Shown in pieces: positions 53,780 through 62,384 of a stretch of DNA of 64,000 nt; position 1 is the stretch's first letter, and each line of letters starts with the position of its first letter. A model generated the notes under the pieces. It made no database searches. It saw only the letters and a program-made list of their open reading frames with translations, and was not told where the DNA came from. The translations under genes were made by a program, and so were the position numbers. This DNA is from Ascidiaceihabitans donghaensis (GTDB lineage Bacteria; Pseudomonadota; Alphaproteobacteria; Rhodobacterales; Rhodobacteraceae). The stretch lies in NCBI RefSeq assembly GCF_900302465.1, contig NZ_OMOR01000001.1:1612001-1676000 (forward strand), given 5' to 3'.

Positions 53780-54576
53780 TGTATATCTCCTGAGTGCGGC
53801 ACGTTGTCTACCGCTGGGGTCCGCACCATTTTTCCGTCTACAAAATGGATGCCACATTCTTCTTTTTCCGTTTCGCGCCAACGTCCTGCGCGAGGGTCTT
53901 CGCCTTCGGCGACAGGGGTTGTGCAAGGTGCGCATCCGATAGAGGGGTAGCCTTTGGCCACAAGCGGGTGGCGCGGCAGTTGCGTCGCTTTCATGTAGCG
54001 GATGGTGTCTTGCGCCGACCATAAGGCCAGCGGGTTGACCTTGAGGCGGTTTGTTTCTGTTTCGACCTCAAACATATTCAGCCGTTGGCGTGTGCCTGAT
54101 TGATGCCGTTTTCGGCCAGTGATCCAACCACCATACTGCGTCAGCGCCTTTTGCAAGGGGGCCGTTTTGCGCAAAGTGCAGCAGGCGTTGGTGTCGGTTT
54201 TGTGCAATGTGCCATTCGGGTCGAGGATCTTTGAATCTTCCGCCCTAATGACATGCAGGTTTGTCAGGCCCAGTAATTCAGCCACGCGCTTTTGATGCTC
54301 AAGTGTTTCGTCAAACAACATTTCAGTGTCCACGAACAACACCGGTACATCGGGTTTAACCTTGGCAGCCAATTGCAACAGCACAACTGAATCTGCGCCA
54401 AAGCTGGACACCAATGCGATGTTCGGGACCTCACGAAAGGCGGCATCCAGCACTTCTGCTGCGCCTGCGTGGGCGTAGCGGGCATTCAGCTGCGCCGCAC
54501 GCCCTGCGCTGATTGCGAGGCCGGAGCCTCCGGCGGAGGTTTTTTTGGCGAGATGAAGCCGGGGATCAGGCTGCAT
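53776..54576 (-). CDS. cysH: Phosphoadenylyl/adenylyl-sulfate reductase
   Basis: Thioredoxin-dependent reductase of 266 residues making sulfite from (P)APS. ALVSSFGADSVVLLQLA is the PP-loop. The pairs in NACCTLRK and SIGCAPCTTPV bind a [4Fe-4S] cluster, which marks the type that accepts APS. ECGIHF holds the C-terminal active cysteine. The only usable start is ATG 54576, inside the end of cysI. Residues about 7-20 (LHLAKKTSAGGSGL) are encoded by an intergenic-type repeat (copy E), an odd N-terminus that family members do not need. Confidence 0.9.
   Translation of the reverse strand: MQPDPRLHLAKKTSAGGSGLAISAGRAAQLNARYAHAGAAEVLDAAFREVPNIALVSSFGADSVVLLQLAAKVKPDVPVLFVDTEMLFDETLEHQKRVAELLGLTNLHVIRAEDSKILDPNGTLHKTDTNACCTLRKTAPLQKALTQYGGWITGRKRHQSGTRQRLNMFEVETETNRLKVNPLALWSAQDTIRYMKATQLPRHPLVAKGYPSIGCAPCTTPVAEGEDPRAGRWRETEKEECGIHFVDGKMVRTPAVDNVPHSGDIQ
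54517..54564 (+). repeat. Dispersed repeat, copy E, inside cysH coding sequence
   Basis: Hairpin CCGGAGCCTCCGG (54521-54533) followed by GGAGGTTTTTTTGGCGAG and ATGAAGCC. It shares TTTGGCGAGATGAA with copy D. It lies at the cysI/cysH junction in antisense orientation to both and contributes codons to the start of cysH. Confidence 0.75.
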
Positions 54577-56230
54577 TGGCGGCCTGCGCTTCCGGGTAAA
54601 GGGCCGCTTTGAAGGGGGCCATGCCGAGGCGGCGGTAGGTTGCGATAAATTCTTCGCCTTCATTGCGCACATCGAGATAAGTTTCGACGATCCGCTCAAT
54701 GGCGGGGATCAGGTCCTCGGCTGCAAATCCGGGGCCTGCGCGGTCGCCTACTTTTGCGGTTTCGGTGTGGTCGCCGCCCAGAGTGATCTGGTAATTTTCC
54801 ACGCCTGCGCGGTCCAGTCCTAGGATGCCAATGTGACCGACATGGTGGTGCCCACAGGCGTTGATGCAGCCGGAAATTTTGATTTTCAGGTTGCCGATTT
54901 CATGTTCGAGCTTGAGTTCGTCAAAGCGCGTCGCGATTTCCTGAGCGATCGGGATTGAGCGCGCAGTGGCCAGTGCGCAATAATCCATGCCGGGGCAGGC
55001 GATGATGTCGCTGATCAGCCCGATATTGGCCGTTGCGAGGTCTTGTGCCTTCAGGGCTGCGTGGATGCTGGGCAGGTCGGATTTATGCACATGCGGCAGG
55101 ATCACGTTTTGCTCGTGGCTGATACGCAATTCATCGTGCCCGAAGCGTTTGGCAAGATCCGCCATCAGGCGCATTTGTGTGGCGGAGGCGTCACCCGGTG
55201 TTGCGCCATGTTTTTTCAGGCTGATCGACACGATGGAATAGCCATCCGCCTTATGCGCCGTGATGTTTGTGTCGGCCCATGCGCGGAACACCGGATCGCG
55301 GTGGTAGGCGTCCTTGAACGTGGCTTCGGATTTTTGCACAAATTCCGGTGCTGCGAATTGCGCTTTGTATTCGGCCAGCTTTTGCTGGTCGATGCCCGAG
55401 AACGTGCCCTTGAGGATCGCGAAACGATCTTCCACCAAGCGTCGGATTTCGTCGATGCCGTGTTCGTGCACGGTGATCTTGATCCGCGCTTTGTATTTGT
55501 TGTCGCGACGGCCGATCTGGTTCCAGACCGATACGATCGCCTCGAGATAGGGCAACAGGTCTTCTTGGGGCAGGAAGTCGGTGATGACTTTGCCGATCAT
55601 GGGCGTACGGCCAAGGCCTCCGCCGACAAGCACTTCGAACCCTGCCAGACCGTCCTTTTCGACCATTCGCAGCCCGATGTCATGCGCACGCGTTACGGCG
55701 CGGTCATTGGGGGAACCGGTGATCGCGATCTTGAACTTGCGCGGCATGAACTGGAATTCGGGGTGATCAGTCGACCATTGGCGGATCAGTTCGGCCACGG
55801 GGCGGGGATCGGCGATTTCATCCGCTGCCGCCCCTGCAAAATGGTCTGCCGTCACGTTGCGGATCGTGTTGCCAGAGGTCTGGATGGCATGCATCCCGAC
55901 CTTGCCAAGCGCGTCCAGCATGTCTGGCACATCTTTCAGTTCGGGCCAGTTGTACTGGATGTTTTGACGGGTTGTGAAGTGGCCGTAGCCCTTGTCCCAT
56001 TTTTCGGAAATATCCGCGAGTACACGCATTTGGGCGGAATTCAGCGTGCCATAGGGAATGGCCACGCGCAGCATATAGGCGTGCAGTTGCAGATAAAGGC
56101 CGTTCATCAAACGCAGGGGTTTGAATTCATCTTCGGTTAGGGAGCCATCAAGGCGGCGTTCGACCTGAGCGCGGAACTGGGCATTGCGGGATGCGATGAA
56201 ATCGGTGTCGAATTCGGAATACTGATACAT
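54566..56230 (-). CDS. cysI: Ferredoxin-type nitrite/sulfite reductase (assimilatory sulfite reductase)
   Basis: Siroheme and [4Fe-4S] reductase of 554 residues converting sulfite to sulfide. Cluster ligands are in ACPGMDYCALA and SGCINACGHHHVG. The N-terminal half has FTTRQNIQYNWPEL and TSGNTIRNV, the ferredoxin-like domains of the family. ATG 56230 (MYQYSEFD) follows AGAGG at about 9 bp; the longer ORF runs into DUF2849. It stands in the order cysG, DUF2849, cysI, cysH, DUF934, fpr. Confidence 0.94.
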   Translation of the reverse strand: MYQYSEFDTDFIASRNAQFRAQVERRLDGSLTEDEFKPLRLMNGLYLQLHAYMLRVAIPYGTLNSAQMRVLADISEKWDKGYGHFTTRQNIQYNWPELKDVPDMLDALGKVGMHAIQTSGNTIRNVTADHFAGAAADEIADPRPVAELIRQWSTDHPEFQFMPRKFKIAITGSPNDRAVTRAHDIGLRMVEKDGLAGFEVLVGGGLGRTPMIGKVITDFLPQEDLLPYLEAIVSVWNQIGRRDNKYKARIKITVHEHGIDEIRRLVEDRFAILKGTFSGIDQQKLAEYKAQFAAPEFVQKSEATFKDAYHRDPVFRAWADTNITAHKADGYSIVSISLKKHGATPGDASATQMRLMADLAKRFGHDELRISHEQNVILPHVHKSDLPSIHAALKAQDLATANIGLISDIIACPGMDYCALATARSIPIAQEIATRFDELKLEHEIGNLKIKISGCINACGHHHVGHIGILGLDRAGVENYQITLGGDHTETAKVGDRAGPGFAAEDLIPAIERIVETYLDVRNEGEEFIATYRRLGMAPFKAALYPEAQAANAA

Positions 56231-56231
56231 C

Positions 56232-56528
56232 TTATGCGACCTCTTGTTTGCCGTGGTTGTAGTTGGATGGCCCCTTGGCCCGGAAAGATTCGCGGAAATG
56301 GGTTGTGGTGGGCAGGCCATCGATGACTTGGGTGTCTGCCAGATAGACGCCCACAACGCTGTTCGCCTGTTGGCTGCCTTCGATCAGGCGCAGGTCTGCG
56401 TGGGCTTCGTCCGTGAGGACCTCAGCGTCCGCCAGATCACGCGACCAGCCGTCGAGCGTTTGGTAGATCACATCGCCTTTGAGCAGGTCGTTGGCGGTGA
56501 CGATTTTGGGTGTGAACGCTTTAGGCAT
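56232..56528 (-). CDS. DUF2849 protein (sulfite-reduction operon)
   Basis: Protein of 98 residues (FTPKIVTANDLLKGDVIY, GWSRDLADAEVLTDEAHADL). DUF2849 genes sit between cysG and cysI in alphaproteobacteria and have no known activity. The ATG overlaps the cysG stop by one base, and cysI begins one base after its stop, so the genes are tightly coupled. Confidence 0.92.
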   Translation of the reverse strand: MPKAFTPKIVTANDLLKGDVIYQTLDGWSRDLADAEVLTDEAHADLRLIEGSQQANSVVGVYLADTQVIDGLPTTTHFRESFRAKGPSNYNHGKQEVA

Positions 56529-57922
56529 TATGCAAATTCCCGTGTGATAAGTGTGGCGGCGGCTTCTGAAGCGGCACGTGGCGCGAGGCCATAGAATGTG
56601 AGAGCAGGGCCGGACATTTCGGCGTCGGCCAGATCGGCAGGCAGATGCGCCAGCGTCGTGGACAGCACGCGTTGATCGGGGCGCGATGCGTTTTCGATTA
56701 CGGTGACGGGCGTGTTTTGATCTGCGCCATGCATGATCAGGCGGCCTTGCACGAAACGCGCGGATTTCTTGCCCATATAGATGGCGGCGACCTGATCGGG
56801 TTTAGCCAAAGCCGCCCAATCGTGATCTGCGAACCCTTGCATGTCGTGGCCTGTCAGGAAGCGGACCGACGCATTGCGGCCACGGCGTGTCAGGCTTTGA
56901 CCGATACTGGCGACGGCAGCGGAGGCCGCAGTGATACCTGGCACAATGTGCCACCCGATGTCTGCTGCGGTCACTGCATCTATTTCTTCATCCAACCGTC
57001 CAAAGACGGTGCTGTCACCGGATTTCAAACGCACGACTTGTGCGCCGGATTGCCCATGTTCCACCAAAAGATCATTGATGACTTCTTGGGGGGTGGAGGG
57101 GCCAAAGCCTTCTTTGCCCACATCCAGCATGATTGCTTCGCGCCGCGCGAGTTCAAGGATTTCGGGGCTAATGAGGCGGTCGTAAATGACCACGTCGGCC
57201 TCGTCCAAGGCTTTGCGGGCTTTCAGTGTTAGCAATTCAGGATCGCCGGGGCCTGCGCCGACAAAGGCAATGTGGCCTGTCCGGGCCTTACGGTTCAGGT
57301 GATCGTCCAGAAGCGCGTCCAACGCGGGTTGCACGGCTTTGACGCCATCGGTCATGGCGGCGGGGCCTGCATTGAAGTAGTAATCGCGCCAGAAATCGCG
57401 ACGTGCACGGCCAAAGGGCAGTTCGTAGGACATCTTGCGGAAGGTCTTGCCGATGCGGGCCAGTGTGCCAAGCGTGCTGGGCAGCTTTTCTTCCAGATCC
57501 GCCTTGATGGCGCGGGCCAACACAGGCGCTGCGCCCTCGGTGCCGATGGCGATGGTTACAGGGTCGCGGTCCACGATGGCGGGGGTGATGAATTGGCTGT
57601 CTTCAAGGTTGTCGACCACATTGACCAAAGCGCCGTCTGCATGGGCGATGGTGGCGGTGCGTTTGTCTTCAACCGCGTCTTCGTCCGCTGCATAGAATAG
57701 GGCTGCACACATGGCGTCGCCAGGCTCCATCGCGCGGGGTATCAGGGTTAGTTTGCCTTGCGCGGCCCATGTTTTGATCTCGGGGGCGGCGTCGGGGCTG
57801 AACACATTGATATGGGCTGTCGTTTTCAAAAGTAGACGCAGCTTTGCAAGGGCAGCATCCCCACCGCCAGACAACACGATGCGCCGACCTGCTGTGGCCA
57901 GAAAAATAGGAAAGTGGTCCAT
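56528..57922 (-). CDS. cysG: Siroheme synthase
   Basis: Trifunctional enzyme of 464 residues. The N-terminal half (GGGDAALAKLRLL) is the precorrin-2 dehydrogenase/ferrochelatase; the C-terminal half (FVGAGPGDPELLTLKARKAL, YDRLI, VRLKSGDSTVFGRLDEE, GITAASAAVA) is the SAM-dependent uroporphyrinogen III methyltransferase. It makes the siroheme for CysI in the same operon. ATG 57922 (MDHFPIFL) has CAGGTG 8 bp upstream; GTG 57931 is an alternative. It is the first gene of the operon, divergent from an Lrp regulator. Confidence 0.95.
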   Translation of the reverse strand: MDHFPIFLATAGRRIVLSGGGDAALAKLRLLLKTTAHINVFSPDAAPEIKTWAAQGKLTLIPRAMEPGDAMCAALFYAADEDAVEDKRTATIAHADGALVNVVDNLEDSQFITPAIVDRDPVTIAIGTEGAAPVLARAIKADLEEKLPSTLGTLARIGKTFRKMSYELPFGRARRDFWRDYYFNAGPAAMTDGVKAVQPALDALLDDHLNRKARTGHIAFVGAGPGDPELLTLKARKALDEADVVIYDRLISPEILELARREAIMLDVGKEGFGPSTPQEVINDLLVEHGQSGAQVVRLKSGDSTVFGRLDEEIDAVTAADIGWHIVPGITAASAAVASIGQSLTRRGRNASVRFLTGHDMQGFADHDWAALAKPDQVAAIYMGKKSARFVQGRLIMHGADQNTPVTVIENASRPDQRVLSTTLAHLPADLADAEMSGPALTFYGLAPRAASEAAATLITREFA

Positions 57923-58068
57923 GTGCAGCACCTGTGTTGGTTGTTTGACTTGACCCTCAATATAGGAAATATTCCCGATATGTTGCTAGTGCGCAGCTTA
58001 GATAAGGACGTTTGTTCCAGGCAGTCGCCGGAATAGAACGCCTGTACCGTGATTTGAGGATGAAGCGA

Positions 58069-58530
58069 ATGAACGTTCGGATAGATGATGTAGACAGGAA
58101 AATCCTTGGGGCCTTGCAGCGCGACGCAAGCCAGTCTTTGGATGAAATTGCAAAGGAAGTTGGCAGTTCCAAGACCCCTGTATGGAATCGTATCCGTAAG
58201 TTGAAAGAGGCCGGTGTGATCGGCCAACAGACGGTTTTTCTGGATGCAGAGGCTTTGGGCTTTGAGGCGTGTTTCTTTGTTTTGATTCGTACATCCGAGC
58301 ATGAAGCAGATTGGCAGGCAAAATTTCTAAAAGCGCTGCGCGACCGTGCCGAGGTGCAAGAAGCGCACCGTTTGGCGGGCGACATCGATTACATTCTGAA
58401 AGTGCGCGTGAAAAACGCCCGCGCCTACGACGCATTCTATCAGGCTTTGATCGGTGAAGTGCGCGTGCACAACGTCACGGCGCTGTTGTCTATGGAAGAA
58501 ATCAAATCCACGACCATGTTGCCGCTTTAA
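58069..58530 (+). CDS. Lrp/AsnC family transcriptional regulator
   Basis: Regulator of 153 residues: an N-terminal HTH (VDRKILGALQRDASQSLDEIAKE, TPVWNRIRKLKEAGVI) and a C-terminal RAM ligand domain (HRLAGDIDYILKVRV). GAGGA lies 8 bp before ATG 58069, favouring it over ATG 58060. It is divergent from cysG with a 146-bp spacer containing GGAA-ATA-TTCC (57965-57975), so it probably controls the sulfite-reduction operon. Its stop overlaps that of the convergent P450 gene by four bases. Confidence 0.93.
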   Translation: MNVRIDDVDRKILGALQRDASQSLDEIAKEVGSSKTPVWNRIRKLKEAGVIGQQTVFLDAEALGFEACFFVLIRTSEHEADWQAKFLKALRDRAEVQEAHRLAGDIDYILKVRVKNARAYDAFYQALIGEVRVHNVTALLSMEEIKSTTMLPL

Positions 58531-59708
58531 GAGGTGACCATCAACGCCTTGAGCTGGTGAAAATGGTAGGTGTTGGCAAATTCGGGCGTGGCCGCCAAGG
58601 CAAGGTCCGGGTGTGCATCAAACAACATTGGCAGGGCGACGTGCATTTCCAACCTTGCCAATGGAGCCCCGACGCAAAAGTGCACGCCACCCCCAAAAGC
58701 CAAATGGGCAGGTGTTTTGCGGATCGGGTCAAACGTGTCGGGGGCGTTCAAAAGGGCGGGGTCACGGCCTGCGGCACCCAGCATCAGCGCAACCTGCTGA
58801 CCCGCCTTCAAAATATGCCCGCCTAGATTGATGTCTTCGTACGCAAAGCGCGTGAACATGTGCAAGGGTGGGTCAAAACGCAACAGCTCTTCTGTGGTGT
58901 TGGCGATTGCATCCGGGGCCAAGGCAGCCCTGTCGGTGGTGTGTTCCAACAGCGTTTTTACAGCCAAGCCCAAACTGTGCACCGTTGCTTCGTGTCCGGC
59001 GTTCAAAAGCAAAACGCACGTGCCGATCAATTCATCCGTGTTCAGTTTTTCGCCGTCTTCTTCTGCTGCAATCAATCGGGTGATCAGATCGTCGGCAGGG
59101 TAATTGCGTTTCACTTTGATATAGTCGCGCAAATAGCTGTTAAATTCGGCAGCGGCGGTGTTTGCTGCGTGTTCCGTATCAACCGTTCGGCTGGCTTGAT
59201 ACATGGCCACCATCGCACTTGACCAGCGCAACAGATCAGGGGCGTGGGCTTCGGGCACGCCCAACAGGCGGACGATGACGCGCACAGGCACTTGGCTGCA
59301 ATAGGCCGGCAAAAGGTCGAATGCACCGCGTGGAAACGCCGCGATCAGGTCGGTGCAAATGTCGCGAATATCGGGGGCCAGGTTTGCCACCCGTTTCGAT
59401 GTAAAGGCGCGCAAAACCAATGACCGCAAACGCGTGTGGCGGTCGCCTTCCATATCCAGCATCGAATGTTTCTCAATAGCATCAAAGGCTTGCAAATGGT
59501 CTTGGGATGGGGCGCTTTGATCCATAGGTCTGGCGCGTCCCAACCGTTTGTCCCGCAACAGGGCGTGGACCGTTGCATGGTCGAAGGCCGCCAGCATGTT
59601 GTAGTCTTGCCAAAAGTGCACAGGCCCAAGGGCACGGGTTCTGGTGTAAAACGGATATGGGTTTTGCACAAAATCGGGGTCTAGCGGGGATTGAACAAGC
59701 AAGGTCAT
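58527..59708 (-). CDS. Cytochrome P450
   Basis: Soluble bacterial P450 of 393 residues. The heme-ligand loop is FGGGVHFCVGAPLAR (Cys345), the I-helix oxygen groove LLNAGHEATVHS, and the K-helix EELLR. There is no membrane anchor. The substrate and redox partner are not indicated; no ferredoxin gene is adjacent, though fpr lies 5 kb away. It starts at MTLLVQSPLDPDF. The stop codon shares bases with the convergent Lrp stop. Confidence 0.95.
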   Translation of the reverse strand: MTLLVQSPLDPDFVQNPYPFYTRTRALGPVHFWQDYNMLAAFDHATVHALLRDKRLGRARPMDQSAPSQDHLQAFDAIEKHSMLDMEGDRHTRLRSLVLRAFTSKRVANLAPDIRDICTDLIAAFPRGAFDLLPAYCSQVPVRVIVRLLGVPEAHAPDLLRWSSAMVAMYQASRTVDTEHAANTAAAEFNSYLRDYIKVKRNYPADDLITRLIAAEEDGEKLNTDELIGTCVLLLNAGHEATVHSLGLAVKTLLEHTTDRAALAPDAIANTTEELLRFDPPLHMFTRFAYEDINLGGHILKAGQQVALMLGAAGRDPALLNAPDTFDPIRKTPAHLAFGGGVHFCVGAPLARLEMHVALPMLFDAHPDLALAATPEFANTYHFHQLKALMVTS

Positions 59709-59814
59709 GTCTTATCCATGGCGTGTTGCGCACTGGATGACTATGGCCTTCTTTGGGCTTTCGCGGGCTTTGTGTGCAAAACAACCCATTTGATCAAGAA
59801 GGACGACGGATGAC

Positions 59815-60450
59815 TTAACGCGATGTGTCGAATGCCAGCCGTGCGGCCAACGTAGCAAAAACAGTGCCCAGTGCATACTGAGACCATTTCGCAAGCATGC
59901 CGCTTTGCGAAAAACTGTGACTGACCCGGCTTGCCGCAAGGATCACCGCGCCGTTGACGAAAAAGCCAATGCCGTTCAGAACCGTGGCCAGCACCATAAT
60001 CTGCAAAGCGACGGATCCGGACAAAGGTGTCACAAACTGCGGAAACAAAGCCAAAACAAAAATAGCCATTTTGGGGTTCAATAAGTTCGTCAGAAATCCT
60101 TGCCGGAACATAAGGGTAGCTGTTTGGTTGATCCGTTTTTTAGTCGTTTTCGGATTGGTCGGCGCGTTGGCGGTAAAGGCGCACCATGCAAGATACAACA
60201 AATATGCAGCGCCGATGTAGCGCACGATGTCATAGGCGACGGGAACTGCCAAAAACAGCTGGGACAGGCCCAACGCCGCGGCCAAAGCGTGAAAATAGGT
60301 GCCCGCTGCGATCCCGGCCCATGTGGCCAGCCCAGCGACACGGCCTTGCGCGGCACTTCGTGACGCAATCAGCAGCATGTCGGGCCCCGGTGTCATGGTC
60401 AAAGCAAGTGCTGCGGTTGCAAAAAGCAATAAGGTAGAAAGCTCTGGCAT
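59815..60450 (-). CDS. LysE family translocator
   Basis: Inner-membrane exporter of 211 residues with about six helices. TPGPDMLLIASRSAAQGRVAGLATWAG is the family N-terminal motif (seen in parts), with GFLTNLLNPKMAIF in the middle. LysE/RhtB proteins export amino acids or related small molecules; the substrate here is unknown. The gene is divergent from dctB. Confidence 0.92.
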   Translation of the reverse strand: MPELSTLLLFATAALALTMTPGPDMLLIASRSAAQGRVAGLATWAGIAAGTYFHALAAALGLSQLFLAVPVAYDIVRYIGAAYLLYLAWCAFTANAPTNPKTTKKRINQTATLMFRQGFLTNLLNPKMAIFVLALFPQFVTPLSGSVALQIMVLATVLNGIGFFVNGAVILAASRVSHSFSQSGMLAKWSQYALGTVFATLAARLAFDTSR

Positions 60451-60596
60451 CGGTGATGTCCCAAATGACCGTTCTGTTAAACTCTATGCCGCCACAGCGT
60501 ATGGGGCAACGATGGTTTGTGTCTTTAGCGCAGTGTCCTTGCCGCCCATGCCGCTTGTAGGCTGGCCTTTGCACATGGCTTTGTTAGGATGTGGCA

Positions 60597-62384
60597 ATGG
60601 GGCAGGGGATTTTTCAAAGACTGGTGATTGCGTTCGGCTTTGGCGTGGTGGTTCTGGCCATCTCGGTGGGGGTGTGGCGCTACGGGTACGTTCAGGCCTT
60701 GGGACAGCTGTCGCGTCAGGGGGCTGTGGATCTCGCTTTGGCGGCGGATCGGCTTACGGGACAATTGCAGCGCTACCGCGAATTGGCAGTTCTGACGGCG
60801 GACCGCCCTGTTGCCGCCCAAATTGCAGGTGGCATCGTCGATACCGTGACGCGGACGCGGCTTTTGGAGATTGTCGATAAAACGGGCGCTTTGGATGTGA
60901 TGGTTGTGGACACGGATGGTTTTGTGTTGGCATCGGCACGCGGTGTGGACAGTCTGGATCTGAGTGCGCAGCCTTTTGTGCGTCGTGCCATGCAAGGGGC
61001 ACTGGGACGTGCGCATGGGCTGCGTGCCCCTTTTGATCGAAGGGCTTATTACTACGCGGCCCCTATATTTTCGGGGGCGGGCACCGTGCAGGGCGCTGTG
61101 GTGGTGGCGGCAGACATAGCGGCCATCGAATGGGATTGGGTTGGGTCCAACCCGCCTGTTTTTTTCACCGACGACACAGGCGAAGTCTTCATTTCAAATC
61201 GCTCTGAACTGGTGTTCTGGCAACGCCGCGAAGATCAACCGGGATTGCGGCCGGCATCTGGCACTGCCCCTGCCTTTAACAGTTATCTGTTAGGGCCACA
61301 TGAGGTCTGGCAATTGGGGTGGGGTCCGTATTTGCCTGCCAATGCGTTACATATCACGCGCGATTTGCCAGTGATTGGAATGACCGGCGAAGTGTTGATG
61401 GATGTCTCGCCGGCGCGCCGCCTTGCAATGTTGCAAGCGGCAGCTGTCGCGGCCTTGTGTTTGGCCTTTGGGGCCGTTTTGTTTGTGGCGACCGAACGCA
61501 GACGCACATTGGCGCAGGCCAATGCGTTATTGGAAGCCCGCGTGGCCGAACGCACCACAGAGCTGGAACGCAGCAACGCCCAGCTGCGTTTTGAGGCAAC
61601 AGAGCGGGAAGAAGCGCAAGCCGCATTGGCGCAGGCGCAATCCGATCTGGTGCAAGCAGGCAAGCTCAGCGCTTTGGGGCAGATGAGCGCAGGCATCAGC
61701 CACGAATTGAACCAGCCCCTGATGGCAATCCGGTCATTTGCGGAAAATGGCGTCGAATTCATGGCCCGTGACAAGCCCGAACGGGCCGCGGAAAACTTGA
61801 CCCGCATTTCGGAATTGGCGCGGCGCATGGGGCGCATTATCAAAAATTTACGGGCTTTTGCGCGGCAGGAAAGCGAAAGCCTTGTGCGGGTGGACGTGGG
61901 CGCAGTCTTGGTGTCGGCGCTTGAGCTGACGGAGGCGCGAATGCGCACTTGTGGTGTTGTGTTGCAGGTGAACCGTCCCGACCACCCTGTCTACGTGCGT
62001 GGCGGCGAAGTCCGTTTGGGGCAGGTGTTTGTAAACCTGATCAGCAATGCGGCCGACGCGATGCAAGACAGTGCAGAAAAGCAGCTAACGATACATATTG
62101 TCCAAGGCGGAGCATCAACTGGTGGCGGGAACCCGGATGGGCGCGGTGCCGTGACAGTGACCTTCGAAGACACCGGCCCGGGTATTTCAGTGCCTGACAA
62201 AGTGTTCGACCCGTTCTATTCGACCAAAGAAGTCGGTGCGTCAGAAGGCATGGGGTTGGGCCTGTCGATTTCTTACGGCATCGTGCAAAGCTTTGGGGGC
62301 GAAATTCGCGGCACCAACACTGACAAAGGCGCTGTCTTCGCGGTGCATTTGGATCACTGGCAAGAGGATGACAAGATAACATGA
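60597..62384 (+). CDS. dctB: C4-dicarboxylate sensor histidine kinase DctB
   Basis: Two-component sensor kinase of 595 residues. A helix at about 8-28, a periplasmic double-PDC-type sensor (about 30-270), a second helix (about 275-297) and a short coiled coil lead to HisKA with GQMSAGISHELNQPLMAIRSF (His369). The ATPase domain has NLISNAADAM, DTGPGI and GMGLGLSI. In this family dicarboxylates are sensed in the periplasm. AGGA lies 7 bp before ATG 60597. The stop overlaps dctD by 4 bases. Confidence 0.93.
   Translation: MGQGIFQRLVIAFGFGVVVLAISVGVWRYGYVQALGQLSRQGAVDLALAADRLTGQLQRYRELAVLTADRPVAAQIAGGIVDTVTRTRLLEIVDKTGALDVMVVDTDGFVLASARGVDSLDLSAQPFVRRAMQGALGRAHGLRAPFDRRAYYYAAPIFSGAGTVQGAVVVAADIAAIEWDWVGSNPPVFFTDDTGEVFISNRSELVFWQRREDQPGLRPASGTAPAFNSYLLGPHEVWQLGWGPYLPANALHITRDLPVIGMTGEVLMDVSPARRLAMLQAAAVAALCLAFGAVLFVATERRRTLAQANALLEARVAERTTELERSNAQLRFEATEREEAQAALAQAQSDLVQAGKLSALGQMSAGISHELNQPLMAIRSFAENGVEFMARDKPERAAENLTRISELARRMGRIIKNLRAFARQESESLVRVDVGAVLVSALELTEARMRTCGVVLQVNRPDHPVYVRGGEVRLGQVFVNLISNAADAMQDSAEKQLTIHIVQGGASTGGGNPDGRGAVTVTFEDTGPGISVPDKVFDPFYSTKEVGASEGMGLGLSISYGIVQSFGGEIRGTNTDKGAVFAVHLDHWQEDDKIT

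Noticed and set aside
55043-56140. 365-codon plus-strand frame
   Set aside because: Antisense to cysI with no domain of its own.
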